NCBI GenBank assembly: GCA_013178185.1
Contig: JABLXC010000006.1
Span: 95,939 to 159,938 of the forward strand
Direction: 5' to 3'
DNA length: 64,000 bases
Origin: Anaerolineae bacterium
GTDB lineage: Bacteria > Chloroflexota > Anaerolineae > Anaerolineales > Anaerolineaceae
Translations under genes and position numbers: made by a program
The notes under the pieces: model-generated
Told to the model about the DNA's origin: nothing
The model's input: the letters and a program-made list of their open reading frames with translations, nothing else
Database searches by the model: none
In this document: positions 34,890-43,184 of the stretch, one piece after another
How the letters are laid out: each line of letters opens with the position of its first letter
Numbering within the stretch: position 1 is the first letter of the stretch

Positions 34890-35471
34890 ATGGAAAACCC
34901 TGCTGTTCAGGATGCCCGCAGCAAGAAAATCATTGTCCTTTCTCATTGTTGCTTGAACCAGAATGCCAGAATTCGCGGCTTGGCTTTCGCGCCAGGTGTG
35001 GTGCGTCCTCTCATCGATTATTTGCTGACGCAGGACGTGGGGATTTACCAGATGACCTGCCCGGAGGTAACCTTTATGGGTACGTTGCGGTGGGGCCAGG
35101 TGAAAAAGCAATTTGATACTCCTATGTTCCGGGCTCATTGTCAGAAATTAGCGGATGAGATTCTCGACCAGGTGGAGGATTACCGGCAGGGTGGTTATGC
35201 TGTTCTTGGATTTATCATGATGGATTCTAGCCCGGTGTGCGGGCTAGATACGATTCCAGTTTCGGCTGACGAGAATGAAGACCTGGGCGGCATGGTCTGG
35301 TATACTCCGCAGCAAAAAATTATCCCTGGGCAGGGGGTCTTTGCTGAGATTCTCAAGAAGAGCACTGCACGGCGCGGATACACAGATATTCCATTTATCA
35401 GCTATCCAGAAGTGGATGACCAGGCCTTGTTGGATCAGGCTTTTTCTAAAATCAGGGCGCTCTTCGAATAA
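34890..35471 (+). CDS. DUF523/TudS-like cysteine-motif protein
   Basis: 193 residues from ATG 34890, after CAGGAG; an in-frame start at 34782 lies before the promoter. SHCCLNQNARIRG near the N-terminus, CPE in the middle (YQMTCPEVTF) and SSPVCG match the three conserved cysteine regions of the DUF523/TudS family. Some of its members bind an iron-sulfur cluster and desulfurate thiolated bases. It is longer and more diverged than typical TudS, so only family-level similarity is claimed. It converges on the XRE-cupin regulator and has no obvious partner. Confidence 0.65.
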   Translation: MENPAVQDARSKKIIVLSHCCLNQNARIRGLAFAPGVVRPLIDYLLTQDVGIYQMTCPEVTFMGTLRWGQVKKQFDTPMFRAHCQKLADEILDQVEDYRQGGYAVLGFIMMDSSPVCGLDTIPVSADENEDLGGMVWYTPQQKIIPGQGVFAEILKKSTARRGYTDIPFISYPEVDDQALLDQAFSKIRALFE

Positions 35472-35479
35472 ATTGGGGT

Positions 35480-36034
35480 TTACAATACCGGAGGGGAGAT
35501 AATCGCCAGGTACGTGACCGGCTGACTGCCGGCGCACACCAATTTTTTAACCGAGGCGCCCATCACATGGAATGAATCCCCTTTTTTAAGAATGATTTCC
35601 TCATCGCCCACGCCGACGAGGAGTTCCCCTTCCAATACAAAGAATAATTCTTCTGTCTCCACCCGCAGGCGGCGGACAGCGTTTTTGGATCCAGGTTTTA
35701 GGTGGATGACAACTCCCTCAAAGGCCCCGCTCAGATCCGGTGTTAATAACTCATAGGTAATGTCTACTTCATCTACCATCACCCTTGGGCGGTCGTCGCT
35801 GCGCGTCAACCGGCGCCCGCTCGAAAAGTCTTCGGCCATGAAATACATCACCTGGACGTTCAGTGCATCTGCGAATTTTTGCAGCGTTATTAGAGAGGGA
35901 TTGGTTACGCCGCGCTCGATCTGGCTGATGAATGAAGCGGTCAGATTGGTTTTGCTGGCAAGCTCTTGCAGCGTGAAGCCCATTTCAGTTCTTCTCTTTT
36001 TCAATCTTCGCCCAAGGTAATTGCCGTCATTCAT
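35480..36034 (-). CDS. XRE-family regulator with C-terminal cupin domain
   Basis: 184 residues from ATG 36034 after AAGGAAGG. Residues about 8-65 are an XRE helix-turn-helix (LGRRLKKRRTEMGFTLQELASKTNLTASFISQIERG). Residues about 105-180 are a cupin-2 barrel (VIHLKPGSKNAVRRL ... EELFFVLEGELLVGVGDEE). Members control polyamine, puu-type or sugar-related genes by sensing a small ligand in the cupin. It diverges from the purine operon across a 556-bp gap and could act on that region, though nothing ties it to purine genes. Confidence 0.85.
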   Translation of the reverse strand: MNDGNYLGRRLKKRRTEMGFTLQELASKTNLTASFISQIERGVTNPSLITLQKFADALNVQVMYFMAEDFSSGRRLTRSDDRPRVMVDEVDITYELLTPDLSGAFEGVVIHLKPGSKNAVRRLRVETEELFFVLEGELLVGVGDEEIILKKGDSFHVMGASVKKLVCAGSQPVTYLAIISPPVL

Positions 36035-36490
36035 TTTGCTGCCTTCCTTGTGACCGGTGGAAAGTATCACCTAGCCTTGTGGTAGTCTTGTTGAATTGAC
36101 ACCCGATGTTATTCATCTTTTTGATGATTATTGTACCGTACAAGCCGCTTTCTGGCGGATGACCGCTAGGATAAAAATACTTGGTCTTCTAAAGAAAAGC
36201 TATTTTTGGAGCAGCGCTGTGCTTAACCGTAATTGTTCGCTCCACCCCAAGCCCCGCCGCTTCAAGGGGCGGGGAGAAAGGGAATCTAGAGGAGTTTTGT
36301 GGCACAAAGTGCCATAAAACTCCTAATATCTCTTCGTTCTCGGGAGAAATCGAGCTTTCACTGCATCCAATTTTACCGAGCGGTGGTTTTTCATCCACCA
36401 GTCAAGCTTTCTTGAGAATGCCATAGAATAAAGCATATTTCTTCCTCATCTCTGAATTTTAGCGCTGAGGTATTGGTTTTTGTAAACATG
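36035..36490. other. Long gap before purL with two strong hairpins
   Basis: No gene is supported here. CCCCGCC (36252-36258) pairs with GGCGGGG (36268-36274). Then a 15-base arm at 36291-36305 (GGAGTTTTGTGGCAC) pairs with 36309-36323 across an AAA loop, with one G-U pair. A further GGTGG/CCACC hairpin is near 36384-36401. The elements do not form a recognised riboswitch and could be remnants of a small mobile repeat or a regulatory RNA. Confidence 0.45.
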
Positions 36491-36498
36491 ATAATTGA

Positions 36499-36513
36499 CA
36501 TGTAATATACATG
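36499..36513. promoter_or_regulatory. Palindrome CATGTA-ATA-TACATG upstream of purL
   Basis: A perfect 6-3-6 inverted repeat 22 bp before the -35 box of the purL promoter. It sits within a pair of direct repeats ACATGATAA (36486-36494 and 36509-36517). It is a possible operator for the purine operon; the binding protein is unknown. Confidence 0.4.
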
Positions 36514-36535
36514 ATAAAAGTAATAATTCAAAGAT

Positions 36536-36563
36536 TTGACACCGACTAGATTCCGGTTAGAAT
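36536..36563 (+). promoter_or_regulatory. Promoter of the purine operon
   Basis: A perfect TTGACA (36536-36541) and TAGAAT (36558-36563), separated by 16 bases, 27 bp before the purL ATG. It is positioned to drive the whole purL-guaB operon. Confidence 0.8.
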
Positions 36564-36590
36564 CAAATCAATCCCTATCCGGTCGATTAT

Positions 36591-39497
36591 ATGGAAACTC
36601 TCCCCGTTTTCCGTTTCGTTGTCTCTTTTTCCTATTCTGGAGATGCCCGGTCAAGCAGATATCTCTCCGATGCTCATCTGCTCGGCTTGAAGGAGGTTGA
36701 AGGGATTGCCTGTGCTGACCTATACTTCATTCGAGGCCACCTATTGGAAGCCGAGCTAGAGCAAATGGCTGCCCGGTTATTTGCTGATCCAGTAGTTCAA
36801 CAGATCGAATGGCAGAGGATCGATAACCTTTTGACCGAAATGAAAACACCTGGGGTATACCAGCTTGAAGTTGCTTACCACCCTGGCGTAACCGATCCGG
36901 TGGCGGAACAGATCGTCCGCGCGGCGCATGAAATGCGAATCCCGGGCGTTCTCAATGCGGCGACCGGACAGCGCTTTACCATTTCGGGGCGAAAATTAAA
37001 AGAACTGGATTTGCATATCCTGGCGCGCCGCCTGTTTGCAAATCCTGTCATCCAACGCTATGTCGTTGGTTCGATTGAACCCGTTTTTGCTCAACCAGCA
37101 GAGGCTACTGCACAGGTCGAGGAAATTTCTGTTCACACAATGACTGATGAAGAGCTGCTTGCTTGCTCAACAGACCGCCGGGCTGCGTTAGATCTGACTG
37201 AGATGCAAGCTATTCGGGCTTACTTTGCCGCTAAGGGACGCGGTTGCTCGGATGTTGAGTTTGAAATGATTGCTCAGACCTGGAGCGAACACTGTGTTCA
37301 CAAAACTTTTAAAGCTCTGGTAGATGTCAATTCTGCCTCGCCGTCTTCCCACCCGATTCAGGTGAATAGCATTCTCAATACATATATCCGCAAAGCGACA
37401 CAAGAGATCGCTGCGCCCTGGGTTATATCCGCGTTTACCGATAATGCTGGTGTGATCGCCTTCGATGATGATTTTGAAGTGTCCTTTAAGGTTGAAACCC
37501 ACAATCATCCCTCCGCGATTGAACCTTTTGGGGGTGCCAATACGGGGGTCGGCGGCGTTATTCGAGATGTCCTTGGCGTTTCGGCCAAGCCGATTGCTGC
37601 TACCGATATCCTGTGTTTTGGCCCTCAAACTCTGGCGGCGGATGATCTTCCGGAAGGAGTGCTGCATCCCCGCCGAATTTTTTCTGGTGTTGTGGCAGGG
37701 GTGCAGGATTATGGGAATAAGATTGGCATCCCAACCGTCAACGGCGCGATCTGGTTTGATGCCGGGTATACAGCCAATCCGCTGGTGTTTTGCGGTTGTG
37801 TTGGCATTGCGCCTCGCCGTCGCCACCAACGCTCCCCTGCGCCTGGCGACCGCGTGGTCGTCCTGGGGGGGCGCACCGGGCGCGACGGCCTGCGCGGGGC
37901 TACCTTTTCTTCGATGACAATGGATGCACAGACCGGCGAGGTTGCCGGTGCTTCTGTGCAGATTGGCGACCCGATCACTGAAAAGGGCGTGATCGAAGTT
38001 ATTTTGCGGGCTCGCGACCAGGGTCTCTACACGGCCATTACCGACTGCGGCGCGGGGGGGCTTTCCTCAGCGGTCGGAGAGATGGCAAGCGAAACCGGCG
38101 CAGATGTCGATCTGGTGAATGTCCCGCTCAAGTATCCAGGGTTGTCGCCGTGGGAAATCTGGCTATCCGAATCGCAGGAGCGCATGGTGATCGCCGTGCC
38201 GCCGGCCAACCTTCCGGCGCTTGGCGAATTGTGCAGTCTTTTTGAGATCGAGATGACGGATATTGGGTGTTTTACAGAAACCGGGCGACTGGTCGTACGC
38301 TATGACCGACGGGTGGTTGTTGACCTGGAGAATCAGTTTCTCCACCATGGCATTCCCCAGCGGCGTCTCACTGCTAAGATCCCCTCTCCAGCCTCTGTTT
38401 TTCCGCCTGCTTCGAGGTGCCCGGAACTATCCGATATTTTCCTGTCTCTGCTGGCGCATCCAAATATTGCCTCTAAAGAAGCCGTGATACGCATTTATGA
38501 TCATGAAGTTCAAGGTGGTACGAGCGTGAAACCCCTCACCGGAAGAGGCAATGGGCCATCGGATGCCTGCGTGATTAAACCGCTGGGTACAGGGGGAAAT
38601 ACCGGCGTTGTTCTTTCGAACGGTTTTAATCCCGAATATGGGCGGTACGATCCCTACCGCATGGCGCTGTGTGTCGTAGATGAAGCGGTGCGGAATGCGG
38701 CAGCGGTTGGCGTGGATCCCGACCGCCTGGCGATTCTGGATAATTTTTGTTGGGGTGATCCCCTTCAACCCGAAAATATGGGGGCGTTATTGGAGGCCGC
38801 GCGCGGCTGCTATGAGGCCGCGCTTGCGAATCGCACACCGTTTATCTCCGGGAAGGATTCGTTCAATAATGAATATCTATCTAAGGATGGAAAACGCCAA
38901 TCCATTCCTCCATCTCTCCTGATTTCTGCCATTGGGATCATCCCAAACGTCAACCAGGCTATTACACTGGATTTCAAGAAGCCGGAAAACCCGGTATTCC
39001 TTTTGGGCGATTTTCAGCCTTCCTTTGGCGGCAGCCATTTTGCGTTGCTTTTTGGCACGCCCGAAGGCGCGCCGCATGAAGTGCCCCTCCCTTCAACCTG
39101 CGCCCCGGCTCTCTACCGGGCTTATTACAATGCTCTTGGTTTGCATGGTGTGGTACGGGCTTGCCACGATCTCAGCGAAGGCGGGCTGGCTATCGCGGCT
39201 GCTGAAATGTGTCTCGGCGGCCAATTCGGTTTACAGTTGGAGTTGCCAAAGGGTCGAGAAGCGCTCATCCAGCTTTTTGGCGAGACGGCTGGCTGCTTGT
39301 TGGTTGAGGTGGAAGCCGCCCGTGTGGACGAGTGGCTGGAAAAGGTGGCCGGTTTTCCGATTTACCCGATTGGCCGGGTTACCTTGCAGCCCAGATTGGT
39401 TGTCTCTTGCGCGGGGCAGCAATTGATTTCTTTATCTATTCAGGATATTGCCGCTGCCTGGCGGACGCCATTGACTCAGGGGCAGTTAGAATCATGA
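36591..39497 (+). CDS. purL: Phosphoribosylformylglycinamidine synthase with two N-terminal PurS-like domains
   Basis: 968 residues. Catalyses FGAR + ATP + ammonia to FGAM. Residues about 7-78 and 88-160 are two PurS-like repeats; the second is closer to PurS (YHPGVTDPVAEQIVRAA ... ARRLFANPVIQRY), the first more diverged (ARLFADPVVQQIEW). The PurL core follows, with TWSEHCVHKTF (about 230-240) and ETHNHPSAIEPFGG (302-315). The glutaminase is the separate purQ gene, which overlaps by 4 bp. This is an intermediate between the three-part PurS/L/Q complex and the single-chain large PurL. Confidence 0.93.
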   Translation: METLPVFRFVVSFSYSGDARSSRYLSDAHLLGLKEVEGIACADLYFIRGHLLEAELEQMAARLFADPVVQQIEWQRIDNLLTEMKTPGVYQLEVAYHPGVTDPVAEQIVRAAHEMRIPGVLNAATGQRFTISGRKLKELDLHILARRLFANPVIQRYVVGSIEPVFAQPAEATAQVEEISVHTMTDEELLACSTDRRAALDLTEMQAIRAYFAAKGRGCSDVEFEMIAQTWSEHCVHKTFKALVDVNSASPSSHPIQVNSILNTYIRKATQEIAAPWVISAFTDNAGVIAFDDDFEVSFKVETHNHPSAIEPFGGANTGVGGVIRDVLGVSAKPIAATDILCFGPQTLAADDLPEGVLHPRRIFSGVVAGVQDYGNKIGIPTVNGAIWFDAGYTANPLVFCGCVGIAPRRRHQRSPAPGDRVVVLGGRTGRDGLRGATFSSMTMDAQTGEVAGASVQIGDPITEKGVIEVILRARDQGLYTAITDCGAGGLSSAVGEMASETGADVDLVNVPLKYPGLSPWEIWLSESQERMVIAVPPANLPALGELCSLFEIEMTDIGCFTETGRLVVRYDRRVVVDLENQFLHHGIPQRRLTAKIPSPASVFPPASRCPELSDIFLSLLAHPNIASKEAVIRIYDHEVQGGTSVKPLTGRGNGPSDACVIKPLGTGGNTGVVLSNGFNPEYGRYDPYRMALCVVDEAVRNAAAVGVDPDRLAILDNFCWGDPLQPENMGALLEAARGCYEAALANRTPFISGKDSFNNEYLSKDGKRQSIPPSLLISAIGIIPNVNQAITLDFKKPENPVFLLGDFQPSFGGSHFALLFGTPEGAPHEVPLPSTCAPALYRAYYNALGLHGVVRACHDLSEGGLAIAAAEMCLGGQFGLQLELPKGREALIQLFGETAGCLLVEVEAARVDEWLEKVAGFPIYPIGRVTLQPRLVVSCAGQQLISLSIQDIAAAWRTPLTQGQLES

Positions 39498-40273
39498 AAC
39501 CAAAAGTGCTTATCCTCCATGCCACTGGCACAAACCGCGATCATGATGCTGCTCTGGCAGTGGAATTAGCCGGTGGGTTTCCGGAGATTGTGCATCTTAA
39601 TCAACTTCGCCGCGCTGAACGACGCTGGTCTGACTACCAGATGCTCATTCTGCCAGGCGGCTTTTCCTATGCAGATGCTTTGGGCGCTGGCCGGCTACTG
39701 GCGCTGGATTTGACCATCTACTTTGCAGAAGAGGCGCTCTCCTTTGTTAACTCGGGAAAACCCGTCCTTGGTATTTGTAACGGTTTTCAGGCTTTGGTTA
39801 AATCGGGCATCTTGCCGGATCCTGATGATCTCGAGCCTACGCAAAAACTTACACTGACCCACAATGCCAGTGGAAATTTCGAATGCCGATGGATTTCCCT
39901 CTTGCCGGTTTCGCAAAGTTGTGTCTGGACGGCGGGCTTGCAAGAGTTGATCTTCTGCCCGGTGGCCCACGGAGAGGGACGTTTGATGCTCAAATCCCCG
40001 GCCGTTTTGGATGGCCTGCGAGACCATGATCAGGTTGCACTGGTCTATGTAAGGCCGGACGGTTCGCTGGCCGATGATGCCTATCCTGATAATCCGAATG
40101 GATCGACTGCAGGGATTGCCGGCATCTGTAACCGGCGTGGAAATGTATTGGGGTTAATGCCTCATCCCGAAAACCATGTTTTGCCCTGGCAGTTTCCGCA
40201 TAAATCCATCCCGCCGTACGGCAGCGGATTGGTCATTTTTAAGAACGGTGTTTCTTTCGCCAGCCAGTTTTAA
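39494..40273 (+). CDS. purQ: Phosphoribosylformylglycinamidine synthase glutaminase subunit
   Basis: 259 residues from ATG 39494, overlapping the purL stop by 4 bp; earlier in-frame starts lie inside purL. Class I glutamine amidotransferase: the nucleophile Cys is in GICNGFQAL, and the His and Glu are in MPHPENH near the C-terminus. LPGGFSYADALGAGRLLA is the PurQ form of the oxyanion region. It supplies ammonia to PurL. Confidence 0.93.
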   Translation: MKPKVLILHATGTNRDHDAALAVELAGGFPEIVHLNQLRRAERRWSDYQMLILPGGFSYADALGAGRLLALDLTIYFAEEALSFVNSGKPVLGICNGFQALVKSGILPDPDDLEPTQKLTLTHNASGNFECRWISLLPVSQSCVWTAGLQELIFCPVAHGEGRLMLKSPAVLDGLRDHDQVALVYVRPDGSLADDAYPDNPNGSTAGIAGICNRRGNVLGLMPHPENHVLPWQFPHKSIPPYGSGLVIFKNGVSFASQF

Positions 40274-40285
40274 GGAGGTTTCTTA

Positions 40286-41263
40286 ATGACGGTTCCAAAA
40301 GAGCAGATCGAACAGTTGCTGCCAAAGGCTTTTCTAAAAGCAGACCTGCCATTGCCTGGACGACACTCCGGAAAAGTACGGGATGGTTTTGCCTTCAAAC
40401 AAGGCAACCGCCTGTTGGTTACAACCGACCGGCTTTCTGCTTTTGACCGGGTTCTGGCAGCAGTTCCCTACAAAGGGCAGGTGTTGAACCAGCTTTCAGC
40501 CTGGTGGTTTGAACACACTCTGGGGATTATTCCGAACCACATGATTTCAGTTCCTGACCCGAACGCGATGCTCTGCCGTGAGGCGCAGCCATTTCCTGTA
40601 GAGGTGATCGTGCGTGGTTACATCACCGGCGTCACTTCTACTGCACTCTGGTACCGCTATTCGTTAGGGGAGCGGGAGATCTATGGCTATACCTTCCCGG
40701 ATGGTTTACGAAAAAATGAAGCACTTCCTGCGCCAATCATCACGCCTACCACCAAGGGGGGGCCAACCGGGCATGACGAACGATTGACCTGCGTTGAGGT
40801 GGTCGAAAAAGGTTTGCTCGACCGACAAACCTGGGATCAGATTCAGGCAGCTGCGCTGGCTCTGTTTCGACGAGGACAGGAAATAGCTAACAAGGCGGGC
40901 TTGATCCTGGTGGATACCAAGTACGAATTTGGAAGCGCGCCGGATGGCTCTATCCTTTTGATTGATGAAGTACATACCCCGGATTCATCCCGCTTTTGGA
41001 AGCTTTCATCCTATGAACAACTTTTCTTGGCTTCAAAAGAGCCCGAACTGTTCGATAAGGAATTTGTGCGGCTGGCTTATGCGGGCATCGGTTACCGCGG
41101 GGATGGCGAACCTCCTGCACTACCGGCGCAGACCTGGGTCGAGACCAGCCTACTCTACCAGACCATATATGAAGGACTGACTGGCCTCCCCTTTTCGCCA
41201 GGCGAATACCCCGTGGAGGAACGTCTGGTTAAAAATCTTCGAAAGGCAGGGTTGCCACTATGA
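40286..41263 (+). CDS. purC: SAICAR synthetase
   Basis: 325 residues, the longer form of PurC. Joins CAIR and aspartate using ATP. Motifs include GKVRDGFAF, TTDRLSAFDRVL, EVIVRGYITGV and ILVDTKYEFG, and the Mg/ATP-site Asp is in IDEVHTPDSSRFW. AAGGAGG precedes ATG. The purE gene starts 4 bp before its stop, so the two are translationally coupled in the domain order of animal PAICS. Confidence 0.93.
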   Translation: MTVPKEQIEQLLPKAFLKADLPLPGRHSGKVRDGFAFKQGNRLLVTTDRLSAFDRVLAAVPYKGQVLNQLSAWWFEHTLGIIPNHMISVPDPNAMLCREAQPFPVEVIVRGYITGVTSTALWYRYSLGEREIYGYTFPDGLRKNEALPAPIITPTTKGGPTGHDERLTCVEVVEKGLLDRQTWDQIQAAALALFRRGQEIANKAGLILVDTKYEFGSAPDGSILLIDEVHTPDSSRFWKLSSYEQLFLASKEPELFDKEFVRLAYAGIGYRGDGEPPALPAQTWVETSLLYQTIYEGLTGLPFSPGEYPVEERLVKNLRKAGLPL

Positions 41264-41742
41264 GCCGTCCTGTGGTGGTTATTCTGATGGGCTCCCGTTC
41301 TGACGAGCTCCATTGCCAAAAAATTGCCAGCGCGGCGCGCGAGCTGGGTTTAGAAACGGCGCTGCACGTGGGTTCCGCCCATAAAACCCCTCAGTACGTC
41401 CTGGCTTTACTGGAAAAGTACGAGCAGGATCCACGCCGGAAAGTGTATATCACCGTTGCCGGCCGCAGCAACGCTCTTTCAGGCTTTGTGGATGCAGCCG
41501 TTTCCGCCCCGGTCATTGCCTGCCCGCCGCCTTCCGACGCGTTTGGCGGAGCCGATATTTTTTCCTCTTTGCGGATGCCTTCGGGAGTTGCGCCTGCGGT
41601 GGTGTTGGAGCCAGCCAACGCGGCTTTACTGGCCGCAAAAATCCTTGGCCTGTGCAACTCTGAGGTCAACAAGTCGGTACGTGAGTTTCAAAAAAATCAG
41701 TCCGAGAAAATATGGATGGATGATCAGGCTTTACAGCTATGA
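41260..41742 (+). CDS. purE: AIR carboxylase, class II PurE type
   Basis: 160 residues. MGSRSDELHCQKI, VGSAHKTPQYVLA, VAGRSNALSGFVDA, VIACPPPSDAFGGADIFSSLRMPSG and AAKILGL match the carboxylase half of animal PAICS. They differ from the bacterial class I mutase, which has an AGGAAHLPGM motif. Class II enzymes carboxylate AIR directly with CO2 and need no PurK, and no purK is present in the operon. It overlaps purC and purF by 4 bp each. Confidence 0.88.
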   Translation: MSRPVVVILMGSRSDELHCQKIASAARELGLETALHVGSAHKTPQYVLALLEKYEQDPRRKVYITVAGRSNALSGFVDAAVSAPVIACPPPSDAFGGADIFSSLRMPSGVAPAVVLEPANAALLAAKILGLCNSEVNKSVREFQKNQSEKIWMDDQALQL

Positions 41743-43184
41743 AAGAAATTGCTTTGCCCCTTTTGGATGATGATCACCCGCATGACGAATGTGGAATTGT
41801 AGGAATTTTTGCGCCAAATGAGAATGTTGCCAGCATGGCATTTTTTGGTTTATTCGCCTTGCAGCATCGAGGGCAGGAGGCTGCTGGGATCGCTGTTGCA
41901 AATGGTTTTACCATACGGCTTCATAAGGATGTTGGGATGGTATCCCAGGTTTTTAATGTAACTAACATGGAGCCTCTTCAGGGGCATTATGCGATTGGGC
42001 ATACGCGTTACTCGACGACAGGATCGTCAAGCTTGCACAACGCGCAGCCCTTTATGGTAGAGACGATGCATGGTCCCATCGCAGTGGCTCATAATGGCAA
42101 TCTGGTGAATTCTCCTGCACTGCGCCAGGAACTGCTTCAGCGAGGCGTTGGCCTATCGTCGACATCGGATAGCGAGGTTATTACAATGATGCTGGCCGGC
42201 GCGCGCGGTAGCACCTGGAATGAACGCATTCGCAGCGTGATGAAGAAATGGGTTGGCGCATATTCGCTGGTGATCCTCACGCGCGATGGTGTTTATGCCG
42301 TGCGCGATCCCTGGGGGTTCAGACCTTTGAGCGTCGGGTTGCTGCCCGGCGGCGGTCACGCGGCTGCCTCTGAGAGCTGTGCCTTGCAGACCCTGGGCTG
42401 CGTGGCCATCCGAGAAGTAAAGCCTGGCGAGATCATCGCGCTCAGCAAATCAGCGCTTACCGTTCAGCAGGCACTGCCCCCCAACCCGCGCCAAGCGGCC
42501 TGTGTATTTGAATTTGTGTATTTTGCGCGCCCCGACAGCATCTGGAATGGAAAAAACGTTCACGAAGTGCGACAACGTCTGGGCCGCCAACTTGCGATTG
42601 AAAAACCTGCCGAGGCGGATGTCGTTGTACCAATCCCTGATTCGGCTATCCCTGCGGCCATCGGCTTTTCAGAACAATCTGGCATTTCTTATAACATTGG
42701 CTTTGTCAAGAATCGTTACATTGGCCGTACGTTTATCCAGCCGACGGAATCGCTGCGGCAGCAGGGCGTGGCGCTTAAGTTCAATGCCCTGCCAACCATC
42801 GTGCGTGGGCGACGGGTGGTTGTAATTGACGACAGTATTGTGCGCGGCAATACCACCGGCCCCCTGATCCGTTTGCTTCGAGACGCAGGGGCCGCAGAGA
42901 TTCACATGCGGATTACGTCTCCTCCAATCCTTCACCCTTGTTTTATGGGAGTGGACATGGGGACTTATGACGAATTGATAGCTCATCGTCTCAGCGTGGA
43001 AGAAATCCGCAAGCTGATTGGGGCCGATTCTATTGGCTACCTTTCCCTGGCTGGAATGATGGAGGCGGTTGGTAGCGCCAATGGCTATTGCACGGCTTGT
43101 TTTACAGGGAAGTATCCGGTACCGGTACATCACCGGCTTCGAAAATTCGGTTTTGACCTGCAGGAGAATGAAGTGGATGAGTGA
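41739..43184 (+). CDS. purF: Amidophosphoribosyltransferase
   Basis: 481 residues. The first committed step, PRPP + glutamine to phosphoribosylamine. A 17-residue propeptide precedes the N-terminal nucleophile Cys18 (HDECGIVGIF). The glutaminase includes HTRYSTTGSS and AHNGNLVN, and the PRPP loop is VVVIDDSIVRGNTTG. Three or more Cys near the C-terminus (SANGYCTACFTGKYP) fit the Fe-S form of Bacillus type. It overlaps purE by 4 bp and purDM by 8 bp. Confidence 0.94.
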   Translation: MKEIALPLLDDDHPHDECGIVGIFAPNENVASMAFFGLFALQHRGQEAAGIAVANGFTIRLHKDVGMVSQVFNVTNMEPLQGHYAIGHTRYSTTGSSSLHNAQPFMVETMHGPIAVAHNGNLVNSPALRQELLQRGVGLSSTSDSEVITMMLAGARGSTWNERIRSVMKKWVGAYSLVILTRDGVYAVRDPWGFRPLSVGLLPGGGHAAASESCALQTLGCVAIREVKPGEIIALSKSALTVQQALPPNPRQAACVFEFVYFARPDSIWNGKNVHEVRQRLGRQLAIEKPAEADVVVPIPDSAIPAAIGFSEQSGISYNIGFVKNRYIGRTFIQPTESLRQQGVALKFNALPTIVRGRRVVVIDDSIVRGNTTGPLIRLLRDAGAAEIHMRITSPPILHPCFMGVDMGTYDELIAHRLSVEEIRKLIGADSIGYLSLAGMMEAVGSANGYCTACFTGKYPVPVHHRLRKFGFDLQENEVDE

